64,000 nt of DNA from Microvirga sp. SRT01 (GCA_018139225.1 JAGSNX010000002.1:496001-560000); one strand, 5' to 3'. Counted from the first letter of the stretch, positions 26,704 through 37,690 are shown. Made by a program: numbers and translations. The notes: generated by a model not told the origin, from the sequence alone.

Positions 26704-27702
26704 ATGGCGAAACTCGGCGACTGGATCGAACCGCATCCCCACGGCATCTATGTCCGCCCCGCCGATGCGTGGATCGATCCGTCGGAACCGACACCGCGGG
26801 CGCTGGTGACGCACGGTCACGCCGATCACGCGCGCGGCGGGCACGAGCGGGTGTGGGCGACGCCGGAGACGCTGGCGATCATGGATGCGCGCTACGGTCC
26901 GCAAACGGGCGAGCCGGTCGCCTATGGCGAAAGCATTCGGATGGGCGATGTGGAGGTGGGCTTCGTCCCTGCCGGGCATGTGCTGGGATCGGCGCAGATC
27001 GTGCTCGACTATCGCGGCGAACGGGTCGTCGTGTCGGGCGACTACAAGCGCCGCCCGGACCCGACCTGCGCGGCGTTCCAGCCGGTGAAGTGCGACGTGT
27101 TCGTCACCGAGGCGACCTTTGCGCTGCCGGTGTTCCGCCACCCGGATACCGGCGACGAGATCGACAAGCTGCTGGAGCGGCTGCACGCCAATCCCGATCG
27201 CTGCGTCGTGGTCGGGGCCTATGCACTGGGCAAGGCGCAGCGCGTGATCGCGGAACTGCGCGACCGCGGCCACGTCGCGCCGATCTACATCCACGGCGCA
27301 CTCCAGCGCCTCTGCGAACTGTACGAGGAATTGGGTGTCCGTCTGGGGGAGCTGATCCCGGCGACCGGCGTGCCGAAGGCGGCGATGGCGGGGCATGTGG
27401 TGATGTGTCCACCGTCCGCACTCAACGATCGCTGGTCGCGGCGGCTGCCCGATCCGATTACGGCGATGGCATCGGGATGGATGCGGGTGCGGCAGCGCGC
27501 GCGGCAGAAGAATGTCGAGTTGCCGCTGATCCTGTCCGATCATGCCGACTGGGATGAACTGATCGATACGCTGACCGAGATCGCGCCCAAGGAGGTGTGG
27601 GTGACGCACGGGCGCGAGGATGCGTTGGTCCACTGGTGCATGACACGCCAGATCAAGGCGCGGGCGCTGGCGCTGGTCGGGTTTGAGGACGAGGACGACT
27701 GA
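26704..27702 (+). CDS. Ligase-associated DNA damage response exonuclease (MBL/beta-CASP-like)
   Basis: A nuclease of 332 residues with a metallo-beta-lactamase fold, related to mRNA 3'-end processing factors. The metal motif THGHADHARGG lies near residue 37, AGHVLGSAQI near 92, and SGDYKRRPDP near 112 carries the Asp ligand; DHADWDEL and THGRED follow. It is the exonuclease of the Lhr-PdeM-exonuclease-ligase set. The ATP-dependent ligase usually found next door is not here: the next gene downstream is a DUF1488 protein. Confidence 0.9.
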   Translation: MAKLGDWIEPHPHGIYVRPADAWIDPSEPTPRALVTHGHADHARGGHERVWATPETLAIMDARYGPQTGEPVAYGESIRMGDVEVGFVPAGHVLGSAQIVLDYRGERVVVSGDYKRRPDPTCAAFQPVKCDVFVTEATFALPVFRHPDTGDEIDKLLERLHANPDRCVVVGAYALGKAQRVIAELRDRGHVAPIYIHGALQRLCELYEELGVRLGELIPATGVPKAAMAGHVVMCPPSALNDRWSRRLPDPITAMASGWMRVRQRARQKNVELPLILSDHADWDELIDTLTEIAPKEVWVTHGREDALVHWCMTRQIKARALALVGFEDEDD

Positions 27703-27754
27703 GGGAACAGGTCGCCGCGCTTGTGCGCTTCAGGTTGATAAGAGGAGATTTTTC

Positions 27755-28027
27755 ATGGCCGCAGACCGGCTTACGATCGACACCGCCACCGTATACGATA
27801 ATGTCGACGATCGCCGGGTCGAGTTCGCCGCGGACATCGGCGACCAGCGCCGGGCGTTCGCCGCGCAATACGACCTGCTGGAGGCGCTGGGGGCCGAAGT
27901 GCCGGACGATCGCGCGGTCGCGGTGTTCCGGAAGCATGTCGACACGATCTCGGCGATCGGGGCCAAGGCGCTGGCGCGGAACGAGGACGAGGAGCTGGTG
28001 GTGATCAGCGAGAACGATCTGGATTGA
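27755..28027 (+). CDS. DUF1488 family protein
   Basis: A 90-residue cytosolic protein resembling DUF1488: a short beta-rich N-terminus (VYDNVDDRRVEFAADIG), then a helical half ending FRKHVDTISAIGAKALARN. The function of the family is unknown. A good ribosome site (AGAGGAG) precedes the ATG at 27755. It follows the exonuclease gene by 52 bp on the same strand and may be transcribed with it. Confidence 0.75.
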   Translation: MAADRLTIDTATVYDNVDDRRVEFAADIGDQRRAFAAQYDLLEALGAEVPDDRAVAVFRKHVDTISAIGAKALARNEDEELVVISENDLD

Positions 28028-28154
28028 GGTGGAAGTGTTGAGAGGATGGAGGCGTCGCTGACTCGGACGTTACGTCTGCCTCAGCGAGGCGGTCAGGCCA
28101 AGACCATGACGCTCTGGATTGCTTCGCTACGCTTGCATGATGGCGGCGCCAGTA

Positions 28155-28724
28155 TCAGTCGAGCGTGATGGTCGCATATGTGCCGGGGACAGCCAGCGTT
28201 TCGCCGAACGGCACTAGCCGTAGTGAGGCGTAGTCCCCGTCGACGGGATGCTCGAAGACGTGGGTGACCGATCGCTTGCCATCTACGACCCAGTAATGCG
28301 GGACACCGGCGCTGGCATAGAGCAGGCGTTTCACGCCGAGGTCGCGGTCCGCGGTCGTCATGGCGATCTCGACTGCCAGCAATATCGCACCCGCCTCAAC
28401 GGAACGATGTCCTTCGTACGGGGCGGACAATAGTCCGACATCACAAGCGACGATCGTGTCGTCGCCCAAGTCGATCGCGACCTCCCCGCGAAGACGATTG
28501 CGAGCATCGGGAAGCACCGCCCACAGTTGCCCGATCAGTTCGGCCTGCCGACCCGCATGCTCGTTCATTGGCGGGTTCATGCGGACGAGTTCCCCTTGGA
28601 CAAGCTCGATCTGGATATCGTCGAAGGCCCCCGCCTCGACCATGTGCAGGAACTCCGCCGCGGTGAAGCGCGCCGTGCCGCCGGTATCGCCGGTGACGGA
28701 TGGAAATCGCGCAGGCTTGTTCAT
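28155..28724 (-). CDS. Uma2 family (DUF820) putative endonuclease
   Basis: A protein of 189 residues with the Uma2 signature: a central ACDVGLLS, then LLAVEIAM, and GVKRLLYASAGVPHYWVVDGK. The fold is PD-(D/E)XK-like; biological function unknown. The ATG at 28724 is chosen over the ATG at 28730, because AGGAGG sits 7 bp before 28724 but directly abuts 28730. It follows the anti-sigma factor gene by 22 bp on the same strand, so it may be an operon member. The other copy is at 2360-2926. Confidence 0.8.
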   Translation of the reverse strand: MNKPARFPSVTGDTGGTARFTAAEFLHMVEAGAFDDIQIELVQGELVRMNPPMNEHAGRQAELIGQLWAVLPDARNRLRGEVAIDLGDDTIVACDVGLLSAPYEGHRSVEAGAILLAVEIAMTTADRDLGVKRLLYASAGVPHYWVVDGKRSVTHVFEHPVDGDYASLRLVPFGETLAVPGTYATITLD

Positions 28725-28746
28725 GCCCATCCTCCTACCACAGCCG

Positions 28747-29460
28747 TCAGACCGCCGACAGCGCGCCCGTCGCAACGACCGGACCGGTCGGCAGCCCGGT
28801 CGGCGATCCCCCCGTTGGCTCGACCGAGATCGCCAGGGTCGTTCCCGGCACCAGTCGAGCCCGATCCGCGGCCGCCAGTCGCAGTTCCGTGCCCGCCGCT
28901 GTCAGCAGGCCGAGCGGGTGCGGTACGCCGTCGCCGCCGATCGCCCATAGCTGCGCGACGCGCGCGGCGGGCACGGTGGGTGCGGCGGCGATGCGCATCA
29001 GCCCGTTCTCGGGATGGTAGGCCGCCGCGACCGGCGACTTGGCGTCGCCCAGCGCCGCAATCAGCAGCGTGCGCGAGCCCTCCTGAACCTGCGGCACCGG
29101 TGCCGGCAGCGGCGTCGGTGTGGGGCGGAGCGCGATGACGACCAGCAGCACGGCGGCCAGCGCGCTCATCGCCACCGCGATCAGCGGCCATGGCGCACGC
29201 CGGGTGCGCGACGGCTTGGGTCCGCCGAGCGACTCGTCGATGCGGTCGATCAACCCTTCCGGCGCTTCCGCCTCCGGCCACAGGTCGAACAGTTGCGCGA
29301 AATACAGCCGCCAGCGTTCCACTTCCGCTGCGAAAGCGGGTTCGGCCAGCACGCGGCGCAACGCCGCCGCGCGCTCCTCGCCGTCGAGCAGCCCCAGCGC
29401 CAGTTCCGCGGCAGCCACGTCCAGAGGCTCGGGATCGTGGGTGTCGGGCTCAGGCGTCAC
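28747..29460 (-). CDS. Anti-sigma factor, RskA type
   Basis: A 237-residue membrane protein. The N-terminal about 85 residues form an anti-sigma domain (LDVAAAELALGLLDGEERAA; no zinc-binding HxxxCxxC motif), a single membrane helix lies near residues 92-110, and the C-terminal RskA-like domain faces the periplasm. It should hold the partner ECF sigma factor inactive until the periplasmic domain is signalled. Its start overlaps the end of the sigma gene by 11 bp, so the two are coupled. Confidence 0.9.
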   Translation of the reverse strand: MTPEPDTHDPEPLDVAAAELALGLLDGEERAAALRRVLAEPAFAAEVERWRLYFAQLFDLWPEAEAPEGLIDRIDESLGGPKPSRTRRAPWPLIAVAMSALAAVLLVVIALRPTPTPLPAPVPQVQEGSRTLLIAALGDAKSPVAAAYHPENGLMRIAAAPTVPAARVAQLWAIGGDGVPHPLGLLTAAGTELRLAAADRARLVPGTTLAISVEPTGGSPTGLPTGPVVATGALSAV

Positions 29461-30025
29461 GGTCTAGGCACTCCTTCAGCCGCGCGAGGCCGCGTCTTAT
29501 CCAGCTTTTCGCGGTGCCCAGCGGGACGCCGCGGGCCTCCGCATAGTCGGCATAGGTCATGCCGTCGAAGAAGGCGGTGCGGATAGCCTCTCCCTGACGC
29601 GGTTCGAGTTCTTCCAGGCAGTGACGCAGCGAGTGGCGCTCACCCGCGGCGACGAGTTCCGATTCGGCGTCGGGCGCTGTGTCGGGTATGTCGGATGCAT
29701 CGTCGATCGGGCCGGCGCGCCGTACCTTCTGTGCCCGTCGCCAGTCGATCGCGCGATTGCGGGCGATCGTCGCGAGCCACGTGATCGGGCTGGCGCGGCC
29801 GGGTTCCCACGCACCGGCGCGGCGCCAGATGATGAGGTAGACGTCATGAAGCACATCCTCCGCCGCCTGGGTGTCGCCACAGATACGCAGCACGACGCCG
29901 AAAAGCTTCGCGGAGGTCAGGTGGTACAATTCGCGGAAGGCGGCGCGATCCTCGCTGCCGGTCGCGATCAGCATCCGGGCGAGGTGGGCGCGCGCTTCGT
30001 CGCTGGCGGGGCGGGGTTGGGTCAC
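29450..30025 (-). CDS. ECF RNA polymerase sigma factor (SigK/ECF19-like)
   Basis: A 191-residue extracytoplasmic-function sigma factor. The region 2 segment DVLHDVYLIIWRRAGAWEPGRASPITWLATIARNRAID and the region 4 segment ending YADYAEARGVPLGTAKSWIRRGLARLKECL are plain. The GTG at 30025 is chosen, because the frame upstream to 30136 is low-complexity and unrelated. It pairs with the RskA-type anti-sigma gene that follows. Partner type suggests the SigK-like group, linked in other bacteria to oxidative or envelope stress. Confidence 0.92.
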   Translation of the reverse strand: MTQPRPASDEARAHLARMLIATGSEDRAAFRELYHLTSAKLFGVVLRICGDTQAAEDVLHDVYLIIWRRAGAWEPGRASPITWLATIARNRAIDWRRAQKVRRAGPIDDASDIPDTAPDAESELVAAGERHSLRHCLEELEPRQGEAIRTAFFDGMTYADYAEARGVPLGTAKSWIRRGLARLKECLDRDA

Positions 30026-30162
30026 AGCCAGGCAGCGTAGCGGCTGGCGCGGTGGCGGCAAGCTGCGATCGCAATGCTTTGCGGGTGATGCTTCGGGGTG
30101 GCGTTTGCGGTGGCCTGCGGCTATGGCGCGCGCCATCCCACGCGATCAAAGGACTCCAGCGT

Positions 30163-30636
30163 TTGCGCATCGCCCTCGCCTCCGATCACGCCGCCGTCGC
30201 GCTGAAATCCTCGCTGGCGAGCTGGCTGTCGGAGCAGGGGCATGACGTGTTCGATCTGGGGGCGGACGGGACGGCGTCGGTCGACTATCCGGATTATGGC
30301 TTTGCGCTGGCTGCTGCGATCGGGGACGGCCGTGCCGAGCGGGGTATCGCGCTGTGCGGTTCCGGGGTCGGCATTGCGATTGCCGCCAATCGCCATTCCG
30401 CCTGCCGCTGCGCACTGGTGTCGGAACCGCTGTCCGCTGCGCTGGCGCGCCAGCACAACGATGCCAACGCCATCGCGATGGGCGCTCGCCTGATCGGTGA
30501 GGACATGGCCAAGGCTTGCATTGTCGCCTTCCTGACCACCGAATTCGAAGGTGGGCGTCATCAACGCCGCGTCGACAAATTGTCGACCAGTTTCAGTTCT
30601 GTCGACACATTGTCGGCCAAGGAGTTCGCCGCATGA
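30163..30636 (+). CDS. rpiB: Ribose-5-phosphate isomerase B
   Basis: Interconverts ribose 5-phosphate and ribulose 5-phosphate. The 157 residues carry the RpiB core: IALASDHAA at the start, [26 protein letters not shown] (active-site Cys), and [13 protein letters not shown]. The start is TTG at 30163, with AAGGA 9 bp before it. The last about 15 residues ([15 protein letters not shown]) extend past the usual end and are encoded by two operator-like palindromes before glyA. The stop overlaps the glyA start. Confidence 0.93.
   Translation: MRIALASDHAAVALKSSLASWLSEQGHDVFDLGADGTASVDYPDYGFALAAAIGDGRAERGIALCGSGVGIAIAANRHSACRCALVSEPLSAALARQHNDANAIAMGARLIGEDMAKACIVAFLTTEFEGGRHQRRVDKLSTSFSSVDTLSAKEFAA
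30571..30617. promoter_or_regulatory. Pair of operator-like palindromes before glyA
   Basis: Site 1, GTCGACAAATTGTCGAC (30571-30587), is a perfect palindrome with 8-bp arms around one base. Site 2, GTCGACACATTGTCGGC (30601-30617), matches 6 of 8 pairs. The two are 30 bp apart start to start, about three helical turns, and end 15 bp before the glyA ATG. This looks like a tandem operator or attenuating site; the regulator is unknown. Confidence 0.5.
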
Positions 30637-31943
30637 GCACGCAGCCCCGCACCCTGTCCGACGTCCAGCCGGACGGCTTCTTCACCCGCGAGCTGGCCGA
30701 CGCCGACGCCGCCGTGTTCGCCGGGATTGCCGCGGAACTGGAGCGCGAACAGACGCAGATCGAGCTGATCGCGTCCGAGAATATCGTGTCGAAGGCTGTG
30801 CTCGCCGCGCAAGGGTCCGTGTTCACGAACAAGTATGCGGAGGGCTATCCGGGCAAGCGCTATTACCAGGGCTGCGCACCGTCCGACACGGTCGAGACGC
30901 TGGCCATCGAGCGCGCCAAGCAGATCTTCGGGTGCGGCTTCGTCAACGTGCAGCCGCATTCCGGGGCGCAGGCGAATGGCGCGGTCATGCTGGCGCTGGT
31001 CAAGCCGGGCGATACGATCCTGGGCATGAGCCTGGACGCGGGCGGCCACCTGACCCACGGCGCGCGCGCGGCGATGTCGGGCAAGTGGTTCAACGCGATC
31101 CAGTATGGCGTCGACCCGGTTACGCACCTGATCGACTACGATCAGGTCGAGGCGCTGGCCGTGGAGCATCAGCCGAAGCTGATCATCGCGGGCGGCAGCG
31201 CCTATCCGCGCGTCATCGACTTCGCCCGCTTTCGCGCCATCGCCGATAAGGTCGGCGCGTATTTCATGGTCGACATGGCGCATTTCGCGGGGATCGTCGC
31301 TGCCGGCCATCATCCGACGCCGTTCGGCCATGCCCATGTCGTGACCACCACGACGCACAAGACGCTGCGCGGGCCGCGTGGCGGCATGATCATGACCAAT
31401 GACGAGGCGATTGCGAAGAAGATCAACTCGGCTGTGTTCCCGGGGCTCCAGGGCGGGCCGCTGATGCACGTCATCGCGGCGAAGGCGGTCGCGTTCGGCG
31501 AGGCGCTGCAGCCCGATTTCAAGAGCTACATCGCCGCGGTGGTGGAGAACGCCAAGGTGCTGGCGGCCACGCTGAAGGAGCGCGGCAGCGATGTCGTATC
31601 CGGCGGCACCGACACGCATCTCGCGCTGATCGACCTGACGCCGCTCGGCATCACCGGTCGCGATGCGGACGAGGCGCTGGAACGGGCCGGCATTACCTGC
31701 AACAAGAACGGCATCCCGAACGATCCGCTGCCGCCGGTGAAGACCAGCGGCATCCGCGTCGGCTCGCCCGCCGGCACCACGCGCGGCTTCGGCGCGGCGG
31801 AGTTCCGCGAGATCGGCCATATGGTCGCGGATGTGCTCGACGGTCTCGCCAGGAATGGCGAGCATGGGGACCCCGAGGTCGAGGCGGACGTTCGGACCCG
31901 CGTGCGGGCACTCTGCGCGCGCTTCCCCATCTATCAGGGCTGA
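30633..31943 (+). CDS. glyA: Serine hydroxymethyltransferase
   Basis: PLP enzyme that converts serine and tetrahydrofolate to glycine and methylene-THF, feeding one-carbon metabolism. The 436 residues include [11 protein letters not shown], the conserved [11 protein letters not shown], and the PLP lysine K243 in [14 protein letters not shown]. The ATG at 30633 overlaps the rpiB stop (ATGA). The genes that follow, a 57-aa protein and nrdR, are close and on the same strand, so rpiB-glyA-orf-nrdR is a likely operon. Confidence 0.96.
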   Translation: MSTQPRTLSDVQPDGFFTRELADADAAVFAGIAAELEREQTQIELIASENIVSKAVLAAQGSVFTNKYAEGYPGKRYYQGCAPSDTVETLAIERAKQIFGCGFVNVQPHSGAQANGAVMLALVKPGDTILGMSLDAGGHLTHGARAAMSGKWFNAIQYGVDPVTHLIDYDQVEALAVEHQPKLIIAGGSAYPRVIDFARFRAIADKVGAYFMVDMAHFAGIVAAGHHPTPFGHAHVVTTTTHKTLRGPRGGMIMTNDEAIAKKINSAVFPGLQGGPLMHVIAAKAVAFGEALQPDFKSYIAAVVENAKVLAATLKERGSDVVSGGTDTHLALIDLTPLGITGRDADEALERAGITCNKNGIPNDPLPPVKTSGIRVGSPAGTTRGFGAAEFREIGHMVADVLDGLARNGEHGDPEVEADVRTRVRALCARFPIYQG

Positions 31944-31948
31944 ACGGC

Positions 31949-32122
31949 ATGTCGAAGATCGAAGAAATCCAGAGCGAAGTGAAGAACACCCCTGGCCTGG
32001 GCAAGAAGATGGCCAAGTACAGCGCGATCGGCGCCGTGATCGCGATTCCCCTTCCGGTCGTCGGCCCGGTGCTGGGCGCGATCGCGGGCGCGGCGTTCGC
32101 CTATTCCAAGCGCAAGGGCTGA
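31949..32122 (+). CDS. Small glycine-rich membrane protein
   Basis: A 57-residue protein with an amphipathic N-terminus (MSKIEEIQSEVKNTPGLGKK) and one hydrophobic helix rich in Gly and Ala (IGAVIAIPLPVVGPVLGAIAG), ending SKRKG. It is like glycine-zipper proteins, but no family is recognised. It lies 5 bp after glyA and 8 bp before nrdR, clearly within the same transcription unit. Confidence 0.72.
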   Translation: MSKIEEIQSEVKNTPGLGKKMAKYSAIGAVIAIPLPVVGPVLGAIAGAAFAYSKRKG

Positions 32123-32130
32123 GCTGCTGA

Positions 32131-32595
32131 ATGCGCTGTCCGTTTTGCAGTCACGAGGACAGCCAGGTCAAGGATAGCCGCTCCACCGAAGATGGAGCGG
32201 CCATTCGCCGGCGGCGGCAATGCGAGGCGTGCGGAGCGCGCTTCACGACGTTCGAACGCATCCAGTTGCGCGAACTGACGGTGTTGAAGAGCGAGAACCG
32301 GCGCGAGCCGTTCGATCGCGAGAAGCTGATGCGCTCCGTGTCGATCGCCGCGCGCAAGCGGCCGGTCGAGGCCGCGCGGATCGAGAAGCTGGTGACCGGT
32401 ATTCAGCGCCGGCTGGAGACGCTGGGCGAGGGCGAGGTGACCTCCGCCCGGATCGGCGAGCTGGTGATGGACGGGCTGAAGGGGCTGGATTCCGTCGCCT
32501 ATATCCGCTTCGCCAGCGTGTACCGCGATTTCAACGAAGCGCGTGATTTCGAGGCGTTCGCCGGGGCCGTGGAGGAGGCGGGGCGGAACGAGTAG
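32131..32595 (+). CDS. nrdR: Transcriptional repressor NrdR
   Basis: Represses ribonucleotide reductase genes in response to ATP/dATP. The 154 residues begin with a zinc ribbon (CPFC and CEAC pairs, residues 3-34) followed by an ATP-cone ([13 protein letters not shown], then [20 protein letters not shown]). Its targets probably include nrdA and nrdB at the end of this window; their shared promoter is outside the window, so NrdR boxes cannot be checked. Part of the glyA unit. Confidence 0.95.
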   Translation: MRCPFCSHEDSQVKDSRSTEDGAAIRRRRQCEACGARFTTFERIQLRELTVLKSENRREPFDREKLMRSVSIAARKRPVEAARIEKLVTGIQRRLETLGEGEVTSARIGELVMDGLKGLDSVAYIRFASVYRDFNEARDFEAFAGAVEEAGRNE

Positions 32596-32613
32596 CGTTT
32601 TCGATCGAAAGAA

Positions 32614-32659
32614 CCGTTCGTCCCGAGAGCGGTCGAGCTTGTCGAGACCGCGTATCGAG
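32614..32659. repeat. Inverted repeat flanking GIY-YIG gene, left copy
   Basis: A 46-bp element beginning CCGTTCGTCCCGAG and ending GCGTATCGAG. Aligned by eye, about 38 positions match the reverse complement of the element at 32953-32999. It lies 16 bp before the GIY-YIG start. It belongs to the CGTTCGTC...GTCGAG type of intergenic repeat common in sphingomonads. Confidence 0.7.
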
Positions 32660-32675
32660 CAGTAGGTCCCGTCGC

Positions 32676-33836
32676 ATGACCTTCTGGACGTACATCCTCC
32701 GCTGCTCCGACGGCAGCTATTATACTGGGCATACCGACGATCTGGAGCGCCGCGTCGGCCAACATCAGGCTGGCGAGATACAGGGTTATACACAGACGCG
32801 CCGCCCGGTTGCGCTGATGTGGTCGCAGGAGTTCCCCTCGCGTCAGGAGGCTCTCGCATCCGAGATGCAGGTGAAGGACTGGTCCCGCAAGAAGAAGGAG
32901 GCGCTGTTCCGGGGAGATTGGGACGGCGTGTCGGAGGCGGCTCGCAAGGTTTCTCGATACGGTGTCTCGACGGGCTCGACGCCTACTCGAGACGAACGGG
33001 AGGTGGAGGTCGCTAGCGGCGGCGAGCGCAGTCGAAACACCTTCCCGAGCACCACCCCACCCCCCGTGATCGTCCTCGTCCGCCCCCAACTCGGCGAGAA
33101 TATCGGCAAGGCGGCGCGGGCGATGCTGAATTTCGGGCTGGCCGATCTGCGGCTGGTCGCGCCGCGCGACGGGTGGCCGAACCCCGCCGCCGGGCCGGCC
33201 GCGTCGGGGGCGGACATCGTCCTCGAACGCGCGCAGCTGTTCGACACCGTTGCCGACGCCGTGGCCGACTGCGCGCAAGTCTATGCCACCACGGTCCGCA
33301 AGCGCGGCGTCACGAAGCCTGTGGTCAAGCCCGACGAAGCGGCCACGGCGATCCACGCCGGTCCCGGCCGGTCGGCGATCCTGTTCGGACCGGAGCGCTC
33401 CGGGCTCGAGACGGACGATGTCGCGGTCGCGCGGACGATCATCACCGTCCCCATCAATCCTGAATTCGGGAGCCTGAACCTCGCGCAGGCGGTGATCCTC
33501 GTCGCGTACGAATGGTCGAAGCATCAGGATCTGGCGCAGCCACCGGAAACCGAGCTGCCGGAACCCGCGCCGCAGGAGGAGCTGGACGGCATGATCGGCC
33601 AGCTCGACGCGATGCTCGTTCACGCCAATTTCTACTTCCCGCCGGCGCGTACCGAAACCACGCGGCGGACATTGCGAACGCTGCTGACGAAGCCGGGCTG
33701 GTCGACGCAGGAGGTGCGAACGCTGCGTGGCATCCTGTCCGCGCTCGACGGCGCGAAGATGCGGCGGAATTCAGCCGCGCCGATCGAAAGCGGCGAGTTC
33801 GTACGCGATCGAGACCTCGACGAGCCGCTCCCATAG
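32676..33836 (+). CDS. GIY-YIG nuclease domain in frame with TrmJ-type SPOUT RNA methyltransferase
   Basis: One open frame of 386 codons carries two domains. Residues 1-90 are a GIY-YIG nuclease of the small YhbQ/UvrC-like type (TYILRCSDGSYYTGHTDDLE, later ASEMQVKDWSRKKKEAL). Residues 92-129 are translated intergenic repeat. From V131 the protein is a SPOUT methyltransferase of the TrmH/TrmJ family (RPQLGENIGKAARAM, ILFGPERSGL, PINPEFGSLNLAQAV), which methylates tRNA. The GTG codon at 33066 (V131) could start the methyltransferase alone, so this may be two genes without an intervening stop. The 3' end overlaps the convergent chorismate mutase gene by 66 bp. Confidence 0.85.
   Translation: MTFWTYILRCSDGSYYTGHTDDLERRVGQHQAGEIQGYTQTRRPVALMWSQEFPSRQEALASEMQVKDWSRKKKEALFRGDWDGVSEAARKVSRYGVSTGSTPTRDEREVEVASGGERSRNTFPSTTPPPVIVLVRPQLGENIGKAARAMLNFGLADLRLVAPRDGWPNPAAGPAASGADIVLERAQLFDTVADAVADCAQVYATTVRKRGVTKPVVKPDEAATAIHAGPGRSAILFGPERSGLETDDVAVARTIITVPINPEFGSLNLAQAVILVAYEWSKHQDLAQPPETELPEPAPQEELDGMIGQLDAMLVHANFYFPPARTETTRRTLRTLLTKPGWSTQEVRTLRGILSALDGAKMRRNSAAPIESGEFVRDRDLDEPLP
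32953..32999. repeat. Inverted repeat flanking GIY-YIG gene, right copy
   Basis: A 47-bp element (CTCGATACGGTGTCTCGACG to GACGAACGG) in reverse orientation to the copy at 32614-32659. It is translated here as part of the linker between the nuclease and methyltransferase domains. Confidence 0.7.
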
Positions 33837-34073
33837 ATCGGCGATCGCATCGGCCGGCAGGTCGTGCGCTTCGGCGTCGGCACGGGCGTTGGCGATCACC
33901 TCCGCCTTGCGCGCCTCGTCGCGGACGTGGCCGCGCTCCGGCTTGATGCGGGCGGCGGCGTCCATATAGCCGAACCGGCGGGCGAGCAGGGCCACCAGCT
34001 CGCGATCGGTCGCATCCACGCCGGCGCGGACCTCGGTCATCGTGGAACAGTCGGCGGGCGCGAGGATCGTCAT
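33771..34073 (-). CDS. Chorismate mutase family protein (AroQ type)
   Basis: All-helical AroQ-class chorismate mutase or isochorismate-pyruvate lyase-like protein of 100 residues: VDATDRELVALLARRFGYMDAAARIKP, then EARKAEVIANARADA and LWERLVEVSIAYEL. The helix-1 Arg and the Lys of RIKP, typical substrate contacts, are visible. It would convert chorismate to prephenate for Phe/Tyr. The start ATG is at 34073; another Met 11 residues on is possible. Divergent from rpsD; its last 22 codons overlap the methyltransferase gene on the other strand. Confidence 0.85.
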   Translation of the reverse strand: MTILAPADCSTMTEVRAGVDATDRELVALLARRFGYMDAAARIKPERGHVRDEARKAEVIANARADAEAHDLPADAIADLWERLVEVSIAYELAAFDRRG

Positions 34074-34267
34074 GATCGGCCTAGTGGCTCGCGCTGCGCC
34101 GCCTGTCCAGCAGGCGCGCCATTCTTGACTTCGCCTGCACCCTCGGCTAGGCGCGCCGCTTCGCAATGGCTCCGCACTCCGGTGAAGCGGCGGCCCTGCC
34201 TTTTCCTCCTGGAAATCCAGCAGAGCGATACCGGAACCAACGTTGTTCGTGATTGCAAGGAATATAC

Positions 34268-34882
34268 ATGTCGAAGCGCCATAGCGCCAAGCACAAGCTC
34301 GACCGCCGGATGGGCGAGAACATCTGGGGTCGTCCGAAGTCCCCGGTGAACAAGCGTGAATACGGCCCCGGCCAGCATGGTCAGCGCCGCAAGGGCAAGG
34401 TGTCCGATTTCGGCATCCAGCTGCGCGCCAAGCAGAAGCTGAAGGGCTATTACGGCGACGTCACCGAGAAGCAGTTCCGCGCGTGCTATCACGAGGCGGC
34501 CCGCATGAAGGGTGACACCAGCCAGAACCTGATCGGCCTGCTGGAGCAGCGCCTCGACATGATCGTCTATCGCGCCAAGTTCGCGCCGACGATCTTCGCG
34601 GCCCGTCAGATCGTCAGCCACGGTCACATTCGCGTCAACGGCGTGAAGTGCAACATCGCGTCGCGTCGCTGCTTCGTCGGTGACGAGATCACGCTGGGCA
34701 CGAAGGCCAAGGAAATGGCGCTGGTGCTCGAGGCGCAGGGTCTCGCCGAGCGTGAGATCCCCGACTATGTCGCGCCGGACGGCAACGCCAAGATCACCTT
34801 CGTGCGCGTGCCGACGCTGGACGAAGTGCCTTATCCGGTGAAGATGGAGCCGAATCTGGTCGTCGAGTTCTACTCGCGCTAA
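34268..34882 (+). CDS. rpsD: 30S ribosomal protein S4
   Basis: Primary 16S rRNA-binding protein of 204 residues, the standard length. The N-terminus [18 protein letters not shown], the S4 RNA-binding domain ([34 protein letters not shown]) and the C-terminal EFYSR are typical. The start ATG at 34268 has AGGAATA before it. It is transcribed alone and ends at a strong terminator. Upstream, TTGACT at 34125-34130 could be a -35 element but the -10 is poor. Confidence 0.97.
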   Translation: MSKRHSAKHKLDRRMGENIWGRPKSPVNKREYGPGQHGQRRKGKVSDFGIQLRAKQKLKGYYGDVTEKQFRACYHEAARMKGDTSQNLIGLLEQRLDMIVYRAKFAPTIFAARQIVSHGHIRVNGVKCNIASRRCFVGDEITLGTKAKEMALVLEAQGLAEREIPDYVAPDGNAKITFVRVPTLDEVPYPVKMEPNLVVEFYSR

Positions 34883-34931
34883 GACGGGCATGGTCCGACG
34901 GCGCGGTGTTCCGCGCCGCTTCGGATGCAAA

Positions 34932-34963
34932 AGAAAGGGCGGTCCTGAGGGGCCGCCCTTTCT
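34932..34963 (+). terminator. Rho-independent terminator after rpsD
   Basis: AGAAAGGGCGG (34932-34942) pairs exactly with CCGCCCTTTCT (34953-34963) over a 10-nt loop, 50 bp after the rpsD stop. The A-rich and T-rich flanks mean it may work in both directions. Confidence 0.82.
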
Positions 34964-35077
34964 CGTTGTGGCGGGTGCGCTTACCCAATTCATGGAGCAT
35001 TCCTCCGCCATAGCGAGGTTGCCGAGTCCGCGGCCCGCTGGCACACGGTGGCCATCCTATCGCTCAGCGGAGCCGCC

Positions 35078-37689
<2,612 letters not shown>

Positions 37690-37690
37690 C

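Noticed and set aside
34125-34153. TTGACT with a 17-bp spacer upstream of rpsD
   Set aside because: The -10 position reads TAGGCG, only 2 of 6 consensus bases, so a sigma-70 promoter is not supported.
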